A DNA stretch of 64,000 bases from Nostoc sp. UHCC 0302. GTDB taxonomy: Bacteria > Cyanobacteriota > Cyanobacteriia > Cyanobacteriales > Nostocaceae. Shown in pieces: positions 11,191-20,972 of this stretch (the stretch's first letter is position 1; each line of letters starts with the position of its first letter). The position numbers and the translations under genes were made by a program. The notes under the pieces were generated by a model that was not told where the DNA came from, searched no databases, and saw only the letters and a program-made list of their open reading frames with translations. The stretch covers positions 6,984,001-7,048,000 of the forward strand of contig NZ_CP151099.1 in NCBI RefSeq assembly GCF_038096175.1. Reading direction: 5' to 3'.

Positions 11191-11346
11191 CTGAATTTTA
11201 GAATCGTAGATGAAGCAAATACTAATACTTTGTTTGATCTACAATTCTGATTAATCCTGTTGTGTATCTATGCTTTAGAAAATTTCTACCAGTGTAAAAT
11301 TCTTTAGCATAGCAATCTTATTTGATTGGTGAGAATTGAAAGTGTC

Positions 11347-11379
11347 AGAACCCCAGTTTCTCTAAGAAAGCGGGGTTCT
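11347..11379. repeat. Hairpin AGAACCCC...GGGGTTCT
   Basis: Eight-bp perfect outer stem (11347-11354 with 11372-11379), with further pairing TTTCT/AGAAA inside. It could act in termination of the fasciclin transcript but lacks a U-run and resembles a dispersed repeat. Confidence 0.6.
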
Positions 11380-11637
11380 TGCATCTTAATTAAGATTTCT
11401 CTAACGTTGATTCGTCACGTTTGTATTGCGTATAGGGCTAAGTTTAATACACCATAAAATCGGTTTAGTGAAGATAAAAATATTAAAACACATTCTTTTA
11501 GATACAGGTTTAATTGAAATTAGAAGTAAAAGAAGTCACTGACTTTATCTTCGAGAAGAAGTGAGAGTTGTGATTCTTTTTTATTTAGAAAAAGTATTGT
11601 ACTTTAGTTAAACAGTTTCTAAAACCTATTAACGCCA

Positions 11638-11765
11638 GGACTTACGCAACTGGCGCACATATTTTCTGGTATAAGAGTCAATGGTCAAGGGTCAAAAAAC
11701 CTTGACTTTTGACTTTTTGACTCTGGACAACCTCCACGAAAAAAATATGACGCTTGCGTAAGCCC
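11638..11765. mobile_element. MITE-like inverted-repeat element
   Basis: Termini CTTACGCAA (11641-11649) and TTGCGTAAG (11754-11762) are perfect inverted repeats, extended imperfectly for about 25 bp toward ATATTTT. The interior holds GGTCAAGG / CCTTGAC pairing and TTGACTTTTGACTTTTTGAC heptamer-like repeats. No ORF. Confidence 0.55.
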
Positions 11766-11896
11766 TTAACACTTCTGAAGGTGAAACAATAGTAGTTAAT
11801 ACAAATGAACTAAAGGAAATTTGAGTTTATCTCACCACTCAAGTACTCAGATTGTGCCATAATAAGCCGGTCGCATACACTAGTTAGCTATCAATC

Positions 11897-12928
11897 GTGC
11901 AAGATACCGACTCTATCAACGACCTTGCTGCTGCTTTACAACAGCCAGCAGACCTTACCTTTGAACTACCCGATCCTGAAGATGATCAGATTCTGGAGTC
12001 AGATTTTCAACAGCAGCTTGATGTAGCTTGGCAAGTATGCGATCGCTTCGATCTGCAAACCGAAATCTGGCGGGGGCGCATTCTCCGGTCTATCCGCGAT
12101 AGAGAAAAAAAGGGCGGCGACGGTCGCGGTACTGGCTTTCTCAGATGGCTCAAAGAAAGGGAAATCAGTAAAAGCCAGGCCTATGCTTGGATTCAACTAG
12201 CTAATAGTGCTGATACGCTTTTAGAAGAAGGAAAACTTGATGCAGGAGCAGTAAATAACTTTAGCAAACGGGCTTTTGTCGAAACATCCAAATCATCCCC
12301 AGAAGTGCAACAGATGGTGAGTGAGGCCGCGCAAAAAGGCGATCGCATCACTAGGCGAGAAGTGCGTCAACTCACAGATGAATGGACAGCGATGTCCTCA
12401 GATTTGTTACCCGAACCAGTAAAAATAAAAGCAGCAGATAACACACTTCCGCCGCGCTACATTGCCCCTTTGGTGAAGGAAATGGAAAAACTGCCAGAAT
12501 CTCACCAAAAATTCATCCAAAAAGAAATCGCTGCCAATCCAGATATCGATACCCTCAAACAGGTAACCACAGAAGCCCGTTATCTAGCAAAATATCTGAA
12601 ATCTGCGGCGCAAGTTCAGGCACTCACACAAGAAGATATAGATATTGAAACAGCCCTAGAAGAAGCTCAAAGAGTCGGCTGTTTGAGCGTAGCTGCTGAC
12701 TTAGTAAATCAAGCATCCCAAATAGAACAAACGATCGCCAAGTTATACATGACTTGGAAACGCATTGGTAATTTAGCAGATAGATTATATGTTGATACTG
12801 GTGCAAGTACACCGAATTTGCGATCGCTCTTGACTTGCTTGGAACCTCTCGGTGGCGAAATCATGGAATTGCAACTCAGCGGCGCAACTGAACATACTGT
12901 CCGCCTGCAAATCCAAGAAACAAATTAG
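11897..12928 (+). CDS. Unknown protein with possible HTH region
   Basis: A 343-residue, highly charged, largely helical protein starting at GTG. Residues about 93-110 (REISKSQAYAWIQLANSA) look like a helix-turn-helix recognition segment, as in ParB/KorB-like or plasmid-type DNA-binding proteins, followed by a region with RITRREVRQLTDEW. The C-terminal half has coiled-coil-like helices and no enzymatic motif. No signal peptide or membrane segment. I do not recognise the family; a DNA-binding or regulatory role is inference from the HTH-like segment only. Isolated gene, no operon. Confidence 0.7.
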   Translation: MQDTDSINDLAAALQQPADLTFELPDPEDDQILESDFQQQLDVAWQVCDRFDLQTEIWRGRILRSIRDREKKGGDGRGTGFLRWLKEREISKSQAYAWIQLANSADTLLEEGKLDAGAVNNFSKRAFVETSKSSPEVQQMVSEAAQKGDRITRREVRQLTDEWTAMSSDLLPEPVKIKAADNTLPPRYIAPLVKEMEKLPESHQKFIQKEIAANPDIDTLKQVTTEARYLAKYLKSAAQVQALTQEDIDIETALEEAQRVGCLSVAADLVNQASQIEQTIAKLYMTWKRIGNLADRLYVDTGASTPNLRSLLTCLEPLGGEIMELQLSGATEHTVRLQIQETN

Positions 12929-12937
12929 CCAGTCAGG

Positions 12938-13005
12938 AGTAGAGACGCGATTATACTCTTACGAGAAGCCACTCTTCGAGCGTCTACGCGTCTGTACAGT
13001 CAAGA
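12938..13005. repeat. Dispersed GACGCG repeat
   Basis: The stretch starting GTAGAGACGCGATTATACTC and ending CTACGCGTCTGTAC forms a long imperfect hairpin. The reverse-complement version occurs at about 25600-25655, next to the peroxiredoxin gene, so it is a dispersed repeat. Confidence 0.6.
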
Positions 13006-13038
13006 GTCAATATTTATTATCCACTCTGCTCCTACTTC

Positions 13039-15405
13039 CTAGCGCACAGCGCAAGATGCCACATTGAGCGCGGAACTATGGGGCGTTACAGTTGGTGCTT
13101 GAGCGACTAGAACCACATTACCATTAGCATCCACAACCCACCCTTGGGCTTCCACAATTTCACTAGATTTATTGACTAAACTAACTTTTTGTGCATTTCC
13201 TTCTGTGTTCTGCTGTTCTTCAACGATTACTCTATTCTGAATACTTTCAGCACGGCTCTCTTGCTCAGGCTCCAGCGTTATCCAATCTACCAGCACTGCA
13301 TCAGCTGTCAATGGCTCTATGGGGCTAGATGCTATTCCACCACGTCCAGTGGCAATAAATGAACCTTTTGCTATTTTTTCGCCAGAATCACAGCTAGCAG
13401 CAATTTGCTGCGAAACATCAACTAAATTTACTGGTAATTCTACTAATCCTTTACTAGGATCAACATCCGGTGAATTGATTTGAATTGTGCCACTTAATGA
13501 GGTATTTTCCTGAGAAAACGCCGTGATATCGTTCGTTTGCAGCTGGCTTGGGTCTAATTTTGTTGAATCTTCAGTTTGCAAGAGTCTCACTAAGTCTGCA
13601 CGTGTACGTGGCGTAAATCCAAATATGCTTTTAGCGTTGATTGTGACTTTACCACCAGAACCAGAGAAAGCATTGGCAGTGATATCGCCATTTTCTAAAG
13701 GCGCAGCGACGATGAAACCATTAGGTGCATTGATGTTGATATTACCGCCATCTCCACCAGCCCTAGCTGTACCTGCATTCGTAGATATTTGACTGTTGCG
13801 GCGCATTAATAATAAGTCTTGCACATTGAGCGTAATATCCCCGCCTTGACCTAAGTCAGTTTCAGCAGAAAGTTTGCCTTTATTGTCTAGAAGTATAGAG
13901 TTAGCCGTTATCTCTAGTGCGCCTGGTGTTCCTAACTTACTTGTATCCCCAAGAGGAATTACATTCTGTGGAACGTTAACATTTACAGTTACTTCAGCTC
14001 CGTCCCTGACAATCAATTGGTCAGTTGTGATGTTAACTTTTCCCCCATTTCCATATTCTAGAGTTCTAGCCGACAAGCTACTAGGATTATCTATTGGTGA
14101 AGTTCCAATCAGCTCTACTGACTTAGAAGCATTCACTGTTACATTCCCTCCATCACCTGTAGCGGGTAATAATTGTGAGTTCGCTTCTAAAAAACCAGAG
14201 CCTGCTAATACCTGCGCTCCGTTTTGAATACGTAATCTTCCAGTGTTTATCCTGATGTTACCTGCATTTCCATCAGCAAAAGTTTGACTAAACAATCCAG
14301 TATAAACACTTGGTAAGGTATAGCCTGCTATCAAGTCTACAGACTTAGAGGCATTTACTGTCAAATTTCCTCCCTTACCGTTACTTAAAGTGGAAGTAAT
14401 TACCTGTGCGCTATCCTCAAGAATGAGGTTGTCACTAGTAATATTTATGCCTTTACCATCTCCCTCACTTGTAGTTAGACTTAGCAAGCGTGCAAGATAA
14501 CCACTGAGTGCCACTGTCTTACCTTGTAAGTGGATACTACCCCCAGCGTCACCACTAGTATCTACCTGAGATGAAAATTTAACACCATTAACAGTTCGCT
14601 GATTTATTTGAATGTCTTGGAAACTGCGGACATTTTCATATCCTAGAATCCAGGTTTGGTTCGTGAGATTTAGTTTAACTAGACTATTACCTGCAACACT
14701 TCCTAGTTCAATTCGTCCCGACTCTGCTGTTAAGTTTCCACCCTCTAGCTTGATATCACCACCTACAAGTGCTAAGGTTTTACCAGGCTTTACCTGTAAA
14801 CCAACAGGTTCTCCTAAGACATTAGTTGTTGTACCATCGGAACTACTAGCTTGGGATTGATTGCTGATGGGAGCCACAGTTGCCCCAAATTGTAAGCCAA
14901 CAGGTACACTTACTTTCAGTAAAGATGTAGTTTTGGGATCTGTGGCACTAAATTTAGTTCCATCGTCAAAGTTCAGACTACTGGCTGTACTTGCCACAAA
15001 GGAACCACCTATTTGTAGAGAAGCATTAGGGCCAAAAATAATCCCGTTGGGATTGATTAAAAACAAGTTAGCTGTGTGTTGAGCTTTAATAGTGCCTTCA
15101 ATATTAGAAACAGATTTACCTGTTACTCGGCTTATAATGTTCTGAACACTTTCAATATTATTAAATTGAACTGTAGTTCTATCAGGTATAGAAAAATCTT
15201 TAAAACTGTGGAACAGATTACGTCCATTTTGCGATAAGGTTCCACCTTCAATAATTGTAATAGTTTGGCTCTGTTGATTAATTTGAGAATTGACGGGTAG
15301 AGTACCATCCTGAGCGATTTGAGCAACAGCAGAGTTTCCAGAAAAAGCTATTGCGCTAACTATTACAACACCTAGCTCTTGACACCAAGTCCAAAAATTA
15401 CTCAT
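13039..15405 (-). CDS. Filamentous haemagglutinin-type (TpsA-like) exoprotein
   Basis: About 788 residues from ATG at 15405 (a TTG at 15426 would add seven). Signal peptide residues about 8-30, then a haemagglutination-activity (TPS) domain at about 35-150 with the hallmark NLFLINPNGIIFG. This is the two-partner-secretion signal recognised by an outer-membrane TpsB. The remainder is repetitive, Gly/Asn-rich beta-helix sequence (recurrent GDGGNVTVNASKSVEL-type units), ending in a non-repetitive tail with two Cys near DSGEK and VASCAVR. Shorter than classical adhesins, common size in Nostocales. No TpsB partner is in the window. Likely secreted surface/adhesion protein. Confidence 0.88.
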   Translation of the reverse strand: MSNFWTWCQELGVVIVSAIAFSGNSAVAQIAQDGTLPVNSQINQQSQTITIIEGGTLSQNGRNLFHSFKDFSIPDRTTVQFNNIESVQNIISRVTGKSVSNIEGTIKAQHTANLFLINPNGIIFGPNASLQIGGSFVASTASSLNFDDGTKFSATDPKTTSLLKVSVPVGLQFGATVAPISNQSQASSSDGTTTNVLGEPVGLQVKPGKTLALVGGDIKLEGGNLTAESGRIELGSVAGNSLVKLNLTNQTWILGYENVRSFQDIQINQRTVNGVKFSSQVDTSGDAGGSIHLQGKTVALSGYLARLLSLTTSEGDGKGINITSDNLILEDSAQVITSTLSNGKGGNLTVNASKSVDLIAGYTLPSVYTGLFSQTFADGNAGNIRINTGRLRIQNGAQVLAGSGFLEANSQLLPATGDGGNVTVNASKSVELIGTSPIDNPSSLSARTLEYGNGGKVNITTDQLIVRDGAEVTVNVNVPQNVIPLGDTSKLGTPGALEITANSILLDNKGKLSAETDLGQGGDITLNVQDLLLMRRNSQISTNAGTARAGGDGGNININAPNGFIVAAPLENGDITANAFSGSGGKVTINAKSIFGFTPRTRADLVRLLQTEDSTKLDPSQLQTNDITAFSQENTSLSGTIQINSPDVDPSKGLVELPVNLVDVSQQIAASCDSGEKIAKGSFIATGRGGIASSPIEPLTADAVLVDWITLEPEQESRAESIQNRVIVEEQQNTEGNAQKVSLVNKSSEIVEAQGWVVDANGNVVLVAQAPTVTPHSSALNVASCAVR

Positions 15406-15756
15406 ACTTGATATCACTTTGTCCAAACAAGTAAAATTTGCTCAGCAAACAACAGTCTTGCTAAACCTATAACTAAATAGACTATATCAAAATGGGTAAT
15501 CAGCATTTTACTTTTTTCAAATAAACACAGAGTTTCACTTCATAAACAATAAAAAGTAGGGACACAAATATTTTATGTCCCTACGAGCAACCTACAACCT
15601 ATATTCCAAATAACTGAAATAAGGTGTTCATTAGGAAGATTCGGCAACTTCACTACTGGCAGCTTACTTATTGAGAGTTAGCCTCCAATTCCATGAAATC
15701 ACTTCCGAGATACTAGGTTTTATAAGGTAATGTTATTCTCTTGATTCTCAATTGAT
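15406..15756. other. Intergenic region with hairpin
   Basis: About 350 bp between two minus-strand genes. GTAGGGACA (15556-15564) pairs with TGTCCCTAC (15576-15584), the same core as in the element at 48615-48718. Nothing else supported. Confidence 0.55.
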
Positions 15757-16074
15757 TCATATCTTGGGGCAAGGGCAAGGACAAACACCTATCTTTGGAC
15801 ACCAGCAATCTGCCAGCACGCTATACTTACCTAGATTTAATTTTGAACCAAGAGCGTCCTCCAGTGCATCAAGAGTACTACTCAATGAAACCTTAGTTAG
15901 GTCTAGATTGCACTCAAATTGCAGGATATCGTCTCCTGATATTCCATATTTTTGAAGCAGATTACCGAAGTCAACGTTTTTTAAGCTCGCACGCACTTCC
16001 TGTTGAATCTCGCTTTGTAACTGTTTTAATGTCTCCGCATCTAGGGGTCTTGATTCTGATGGTTGAAAAGTCAT
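15757..16074 (-). CDS. Small protein with Cys/Pro-rich C-terminus (possible RiPP precursor)
   Basis: A 105-residue protein in two parts. Residues 1-80 are helical, charged and leader-like (ETLKQLQSEIQQEVRASL), containing one Cys. The last 18 residues are Cys/Pro-rich, with the CPKI motif twice (CWCPKIGVCPCPCPKI). A long conserved-looking leader joined to a short Cys-rich tail is the design of ribosomally made, modified peptides; metal binding is the alternative. No maturation enzyme, peptidase or transporter for such peptides is adjacent (the neighbour is a sugar-type ABC permease). Function is unknown; the coding call rests on composition and the uninterrupted frame. Confidence 0.7.
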   Translation of the reverse strand: MTFQPSESRPLDAETLKQLQSEIQQEVRASLKNVDFGNLLQKYGISGDDILQFECNLDLTKVSLSSTLDALEDALGSKLNLGKYSVLADCWCPKIGVCPCPCPKI

Positions 16075-16548
16075 GGATTTTTTTCCTTGCAGGCTGGTAG
16101 ATGTATGAACTTAGATGTAATTTACTAATTAAAAGAGTTTCTACCCAATGCGAACCATATTTATACCATATTAAAAACAGAGTTTTATTGACTAAAATCT
16201 GTTACCCAATGTTGGTAATAAAGGCTAAAGAATACAGTTTGTAGAAGGGTATGAAAAAATTAAGTTGTAAAGCTCTCTCAAATTAACTCTAATTAATTTG
16301 CGATGCAGCTTACGTGGTAGAATTATACATGATGTCACCAATATTCATGCTTTTCTAGTAAATTTTAGTTAGAATTTCATGAATCTGATTGTTATTTGCT
16401 GCTTAGTCAACAGAATTAATTAAGACAAAGTTTATTAACTATTAATTAATATTTGTTTAATCATATTTAGTCCGTTGAAGAGGCTGATAAAGAATAGTGG
16501 AACACCTAAATTTTTCGTCCACTTCACATCTTTGCCAACTTTCCTGAC
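16075..16548. other. AT-rich intergenic region
   Basis: About 470 bp, rich in TTAATTA-type sequence, between the Cys-tailed peptide gene and the ABC permease. I see no gene, repeat or clear signal. Confidence 0.5.
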
Positions 16549-17376
16549 TTAGTTCTTAATCCCCGTTGTGGCAATACCCCGAATAAACTGACGCTGACCT
16601 ATAAGAAATAATACCATCACTGGAACTGTGGCAATTGTGACTGCTGCCATCATCAAAGGCCAATTGTTCGTAAATTGCTCCTGAAACTCTGCTAGTGCTA
16701 ACTGCACAGTTCTTAATTCTGGGCGTGTCGTAAACACCAAAGGCTTAAACAAATCGTTCCATTCGCCGATAAAGGTGAACAAAAACAACGTTACCAAAGC
16801 AGGACGTGCTAAAGGTAACATCACTCGCCACAAAATTTGCAGTCGGTTCGCCCCGTCTATGGCTGCGGCTTCCTCCAACTCCACAGGAATTGTTTGGAAA
16901 TACTGACGTAATAAGAAAATACCAAAGCCGTTGACAGCAGTTGGTAAAATTAACGCTCCGTAAGTGTTAATTAGGTGTCCCCACTTTAATACCAAAAATA
17001 TTGGAATTACCAACAACTGAAAGGGAATTACCAAAGTTGCCAAGACAACCAGTAGCAGTGCTTGGCGTCCCCGGAACTTTAGCCGTGCTAGGGCGTAACC
17101 TGCCAATGCGGAAGTGACAATCTGAAACGCCGTTACAGCGATCGCTACCAAGGTAGAATTAGCAAACGCCAGCAAAAATTTACCTCGCTGCCATGCTTCG
17201 CGGTAATTAGCTAAAGACCAGCTATTTTTTGGTAAAACTTCTAAAGCTGCTCCAGGAGATGCAAAGGAGGTGAGAAAAACCACAAGCAACGGTAGTAGGA
17301 CGATAAATGCCCCCAGTAATAGCACTACTAGGCTCAAAAAATTGCTAGATTTCTGATTCAGGTTGGGTTTGGACAT
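16549..17376 (-). CDS. Carbohydrate ABC transporter permease, MalG family
   Basis: A 275-residue inner-membrane permease with about six membrane segments, the first at about residues 15-38. The cytoplasmic EAA loop that docks the ATPase is intact (EEAAAIDGANRLQILWRVML, about 180-200). This family (MalG/UgpE/LacG type) imports sugars or glycerol phosphates with a MalF-type permease, a binding protein and an ATPase. None of these partners is adjacent, so it may work with proteins encoded elsewhere, as often happens in cyanobacteria. Substrate not inferable. Full family length; divergently placed to ado. Confidence 0.88.
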   Translation of the reverse strand: MSKPNLNQKSSNFLSLVVLLLGAFIVLLPLLVVFLTSFASPGAALEVLPKNSWSLANYREAWQRGKFLLAFANSTLVAIAVTAFQIVTSALAGYALARLKFRGRQALLLVVLATLVIPFQLLVIPIFLVLKWGHLINTYGALILPTAVNGFGIFLLRQYFQTIPVELEEAAAIDGANRLQILWRVMLPLARPALVTLFLFTFIGEWNDLFKPLVFTTRPELRTVQLALAEFQEQFTNNWPLMMAAVTIATVPVMVLFLIGQRQFIRGIATTGIKN

Positions 17377-17554
17377 GAGTTGAGCTGCAAAGCATTTGTT
17401 TCTCTAGTACTAGAGCATCGTCCCCAGCAAAAGCTAATCTATAAAGATAGCGACTTGTTAAGTTAAATTAAACCACAGTGCTTGTTACTCTAAGTTCATA
17501 GGGTAAATTTAACTCTGGTATTAAATAAATCAAGTTTACAGGAGTAAACATACT

Positions 17555-18253
17555 ATGCAGCAGCTTACAGACCAATTTGAAGAACTTGATTTCAAAAGCG
17601 AAACCTACAAAGATGCCTATAGCCGGATTAATGCGATCGTGATTGAAGGGGAACAAGAAGCTCATGAAAATTACATCACACTAGCCCAACATCTGCCGGA
17701 ACATCAAGATGAACTAATTCGCCTCTCCAAGATGGAAAGCCGCCACAAGAAAGGATTTGAAGCTTGTGGACGCAATTTAGAGGTAACCCCAGATTTGCAA
17801 TTTGCCAAGGAATTTTTCTCTGGACTACACCAAAATTTCCAAAAGGCAGCGGCAGAAGGTAAAGTCGTCACTTGCTTGTTGATTCAGTCTTTGATTATCG
17901 AATGTTTTGCGATCGCAGCGTATAACATTTACATTCCCGTTGCTGACAGTTTTGCTCGCAAGATTACTGAAGGAGTGGTGAAAGACGAATACAGTCACCT
18001 CAACTTTGGAGAAGTTTGGTTAAAAGAACACTTTGCAGAATCAAAAGCTGAACTAGAGGAAGCAAATCGCCAAAACCTGCCTATTGTCTGGAGAATGCTC
18101 AACCAAGTTGAAGGCGACGCCCACACAATGGCAATGGCAAAAGATGCTTTGGTGGAAGACTTTATGATCCAGTACGGTGAAGCGTTAAGTAATATCGGTT
18201 TCACTACTCGCGACATCATGCGCTTGTCAGCTTACGGACTGACAGGAGCTTAA
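17555..18253 (+). CDS. ado: Aldehyde-deformylating oxygenase
   Basis: A 232-residue ferritin-like non-heme di-iron enzyme converting fatty aldehydes to Cn-1 alkanes plus formate, last step of cyanobacterial hydrocarbon synthesis. All six metal ligands are present at the positions known for the family shifted by one: Glu33, Glu61, His64, Glu116, Glu145 and His148. Length and the C-terminal ending (YGLTGA) are typical. The acyl-ACP reductase gene that supplies its aldehyde begins 138 bp downstream on the same strand, followed by accA, the usual cyanobacterial order. Cytosolic, working with ferredoxin as electron donor. Confidence 0.97.
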   Translation: MQQLTDQFEELDFKSETYKDAYSRINAIVIEGEQEAHENYITLAQHLPEHQDELIRLSKMESRHKKGFEACGRNLEVTPDLQFAKEFFSGLHQNFQKAAAEGKVVTCLLIQSLIIECFAIAAYNIYIPVADSFARKITEGVVKDEYSHLNFGEVWLKEHFAESKAELEEANRQNLPIVWRMLNQVEGDAHTMAMAKDALVEDFMIQYGEALSNIGFTTRDIMRLSAYGLTGA

Positions 18254-18391
18254 AAAGTTCGGGGGTTATGAGTTATATATTATACTCTTAACTCCTGTAT
18301 AGACGCGATTAATCGTGTCTCTACGCCTAACTTCTAACTATAACTAATAACCCCACGCTTTTGAGGCAGTACAAGCCTAATACAATAATAC

Positions 18392-19411
18392 ATGTTTGGT
18401 TTAATTGGACATCTGACTAGTTTGGAACACGCTCAAGCGGTAGCTCAAGAATTGGGATTCCCAGAATATGCCGATCAAGGGCTAGATTTTTGGTGTAGCG
18501 CCCCACCGCAAATTGTTGATAACATCACCGTTACCAGTGTAACTGGGCAGAAAATCGAAGGACGGTATGTAGAATCTTGCTTTTTACCAGAGATGCTAGC
18601 TAGTCGCCGCATCAAAGCAGCGACACGCAAAATCCTAAATGCCATGGCCCACGCCCAGAAGCATGGTATAAATATCACGGCTCTAGGTGGTTTTTCTTCA
18701 ATTATTTTTGAAAACTTTAAGTTGGAGCAGTTTAACCAAGTCCGCAACATTAAATTAGAGTTTGAGCGCTTCACTACAGGAAATACACATACCGCCTATA
18801 TTATTTGTCGGCAGGTAGAAGAAGCATCGAAACAATTAGGAATTGAACTCAAGAATGCAACTGTTGCTGTATGTGGGGCGACTGGAGATATCGGCAGTGC
18901 AGTTACACGCTGGCTAGATGCAAAAACAGATGTTAAAGAACTCTTGCTCATCGCCCGTAACCAAGAACGTCTTCAACTGTTACAAGACGAACTGGGGCGA
19001 GGGAAAATTATGGGTTTGAGCGAAGCATTACCTCAAGCTGATGTTGTAGTTTGGGTAGCTAGTATGCCCAAAGGCGTAGAAATTGACCCCAAGGTTTTAA
19101 AACAACCCTGTCTGCTGATAGATGGTGGCTATCCTAAAAACTTAGCAATGAAAATTCAGCATCCCGGTGTACACGTGTTAAATGGTGGAATTGTAGAACA
19201 TTCCCTAGATATTGACTGGAAAATTATGAAAATCGTCAATATGGATGTACCCGCACGCCAGTTATTTGCTTGTTTTGCTGAATCAATGCTGCTGGAATTT
19301 GAGAAGTTATACACGAACTTTTCCTGGGGGCGAAATCAGATTACTGTAGACAAAATGGAGCAGATTGGGAAAGTGTCGATCAAACACGGATTTAGACCTC
19401 TGCTAGTTTAG
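18392..19411 (+). CDS. aar: Long-chain acyl-[acyl-carrier-protein] reductase
   Basis: A 339-residue NADPH-dependent enzyme that reduces fatty acyl-ACP to the aldehyde used by the upstream oxygenase. The N-terminal start [15 protein letters not shown] is diagnostic of cyanobacterial AAR. The cofactor site GATGDIG is at residues 162-168 and the acyl-accepting nucleophile is Cys294 (LFACF), matching the known position. The gene follows ado by 138 bp and precedes accA, linking hydrocarbon production with malonyl-CoA supply. The intergenic DNA contains a dispersed GACGCGATTAATCGTGTC hairpin rather than an obvious second promoter. Confidence 0.97.
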   Translation: MFGLIGHLTSLEHAQAVAQELGFPEYADQGLDFWCSAPPQIVDNITVTSVTGQKIEGRYVESCFLPEMLASRRIKAATRKILNAMAHAQKHGINITALGGFSSIIFENFKLEQFNQVRNIKLEFERFTTGNTHTAYIICRQVEEASKQLGIELKNATVAVCGATGDIGSAVTRWLDAKTDVKELLLIARNQERLQLLQDELGRGKIMGLSEALPQADVVVWVASMPKGVEIDPKVLKQPCLLIDGGYPKNLAMKIQHPGVHVLNGGIVEHSLDIDWKIMKIVNMDVPARQLFACFAESMLLEFEKLYTNFSWGRNQITVDKMEQIGKVSIKHGFRPLLV

Positions 19412-19624
19412 TCATGAGGCAGTTGTGAACCAGTGTGGTCTTCTCCCAATGGGAGACGCCAAGGGCGATGGGGAAGCAGTGCTTTGGGCGGCTCCCCACG
19501 AGTAACTGGTGAACCCGTAGGGTCAATAGTCAGTAGTAAATGCATAAAAGAACTAACTGACAGCTGACAACTAACAATTAACTCAACACTAAAAACTCAT
19601 AACTCTTAACTCATAACTTCTACA
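19412..19624. repeat. Repeat-rich spacer aar-accA
   Basis: Contains TCTTCTCCCAATGGGAGACGCC, a GGTCTTCTCCC-type dispersed repeat also found near 28730 and 38220, and AACTCATAAC short repeats near the accA start. Confidence 0.6.
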
Positions 19625-20605
19625 ATGGCAACTACCGAGCGTAAACCGCTACTGTTGGATTTTGAAAAGCCGCTAGCAGAACTGGCAACTCGGATTGAGC
19701 AGATTCGGCAACTTGCAGAAGAAAATGGCGTTGATGTTTCTGGTCAAATCCGTCAACTAGAATCACGCGCTATGCAACTGCGTGAGGAAATTTTTACTAG
19801 TCTATCACCATCTCAACGACTGCAAGTCGCAAGGCATCCCCGCCGCCCTAGTACTCTTGATTACATCCAAGCAATTAGTGATGAATGGATGGAGTTACAT
19901 GGCGATCGCTGTGGTGGTGACGATCCGGCTTTGGTCGGTGGTGTCGGACGTTTGGGTGGGCAACCCGTGGTGATGTTAGGTCATCAAAAAGGTCGTGATA
20001 CCAAAGATAATATTGCCCGTAACTTTGGAATGCCTTATCCTGGCGGCTACCGCAAAGCGCTGCGGTTGATGGAACACGCCAATAAGTTTTCCATGCCGAT
20101 TTTAACTTTCATCGACACACCAGGAGCTTGGTCTGGCGTGGAAGCCGAACATCAAGGTCAAGGAGAAGCGATCGCTTATAACTTGCGCGAAATGTTCTGC
20201 TTTGATGTGCCTATTATCTGCACAGTTATTGGTGAAGGCGGTTCTGGCGGCGCACTTGGTATTGGTGTCGGCGATCGCCTGATGATGTTTGAACACTCAG
20301 TTTATACTGTTGCCACCCCTGAAGCCTGTGCAGCTATTTTGTGGAAAGATGCTGCTAAAGCCCCCCAAGCAGCTGTTGCCTTAAAAATCGTTTCCCACGA
20401 CCTGAAAAACTTAGGAATCATTGACCAAATATTGCCTGAACCCACTGGTGGCGCTCACTCTGACCCCCTGCAAGCCGCTATGACCCTCAAGCAAGCACTA
20501 CTGGATAATTTAGACGAACTCAATCGCTTAACTCCTGTAGAACGACGCCAGCTGCGTTATGACAAATTCCGCAAAATGGGTATTTTCACTGAAGTTGCCC
20601 ACTAG
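19625..20605 (+). CDS. accA: Acetyl-CoA carboxylase carboxyltransferase subunit alpha
   Basis: A 326-residue protein matching AccA over its length. It pairs with AccD to move the carboxyl group from carboxybiotin to acetyl-CoA, the committed step of fatty-acid synthesis. Visible family features are an N-terminal helical region ([16 protein letters not shown]-like), the crotonase-fold core with [15 protein letters not shown], and the oxyanion-hole glycine stretch [15 protein letters not shown] (about 202-216). Length agrees with the bacterial norm (about 320). Downstream of ado-aar, on the same strand; co-location fits a supply role for acyl-ACP. Confidence 0.97.
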   Translation: MATTERKPLLLDFEKPLAELATRIEQIRQLAEENGVDVSGQIRQLESRAMQLREEIFTSLSPSQRLQVARHPRRPSTLDYIQAISDEWMELHGDRCGGDDPALVGGVGRLGGQPVVMLGHQKGRDTKDNIARNFGMPYPGGYRKALRLMEHANKFSMPILTFIDTPGAWSGVEAEHQGQGEAIAYNLREMFCFDVPIICTVIGEGGSGGALGIGVGDRLMMFEHSVYTVATPEACAAILWKDAAKAPQAAVALKIVSHDLKNLGIIDQILPEPTGGAHSDPLQAAMTLKQALLDNLDELNRLTPVERRQLRYDKFRKMGIFTEVAH

Positions 20606-20972
20606 CGCTACTAGAGATGATTGATTAGATTAATCACAATGCTATAATTGCCTATGGCGCTTAAAGATTTTTAACAATCTGATCGGCCATAGGCATTTGT
20701 GTGTTCAGCAAATGTATTCAACTTGATTGAGTCGTTTGTGTAGTATAGAGTAATCAACTTTGATTGTACGGAATTCCTTCTCAGTCAAGTGATTATGCTG
20801 TCGTGACTGAGAAAAATTTAAAATGAGAATATACATACACTGGCAATGTAGTATAGCAGGCGTCACAGAAAAATCAACGGATTTTTAGATTTGTTTAACC
20901 TATCCAAACAGAGATATGTGAAGAATTGCGTGGCAATAGGCTTAGGGAACTGCCGAAAAATTGGGAGATACC
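20606..20972. other. Intergenic region accA-SDR
   Basis: About 370 bp holding the hairpin at 20649-20695; the rest probably contains the promoter of the SDR gene, but I see no certain -35/-10 pair. Confidence 0.5.
20649..20695. terminator. Hairpin downstream of accA
   Basis: TGCCTATGGC (20649-20658) is perfectly complementary to GCCATAGGCA (20686-20695) with a 27-nt loop. It lies 45 bp after the accA stop. Only a short T-rich tail follows, so an mRNA 3'-end stabiliser is as likely as a terminator. Confidence 0.45.

Larger units (their letters stand above)
11191..11896. other. Non-coding interval with repeats
   Basis: About 0.7 kb without a supported gene. It contains the hairpin at 11347-11379 and the inverted-repeat element at 11638-11765; the rest is AT-rich. 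Confidence 0.6.

Noticed and set aside
13523-15082. Several plus-strand frames opposite the haemagglutinin gene
   Set aside because: Antisense shadows of a repetitive, stop-poor gene; the minus-strand protein has clear domains.
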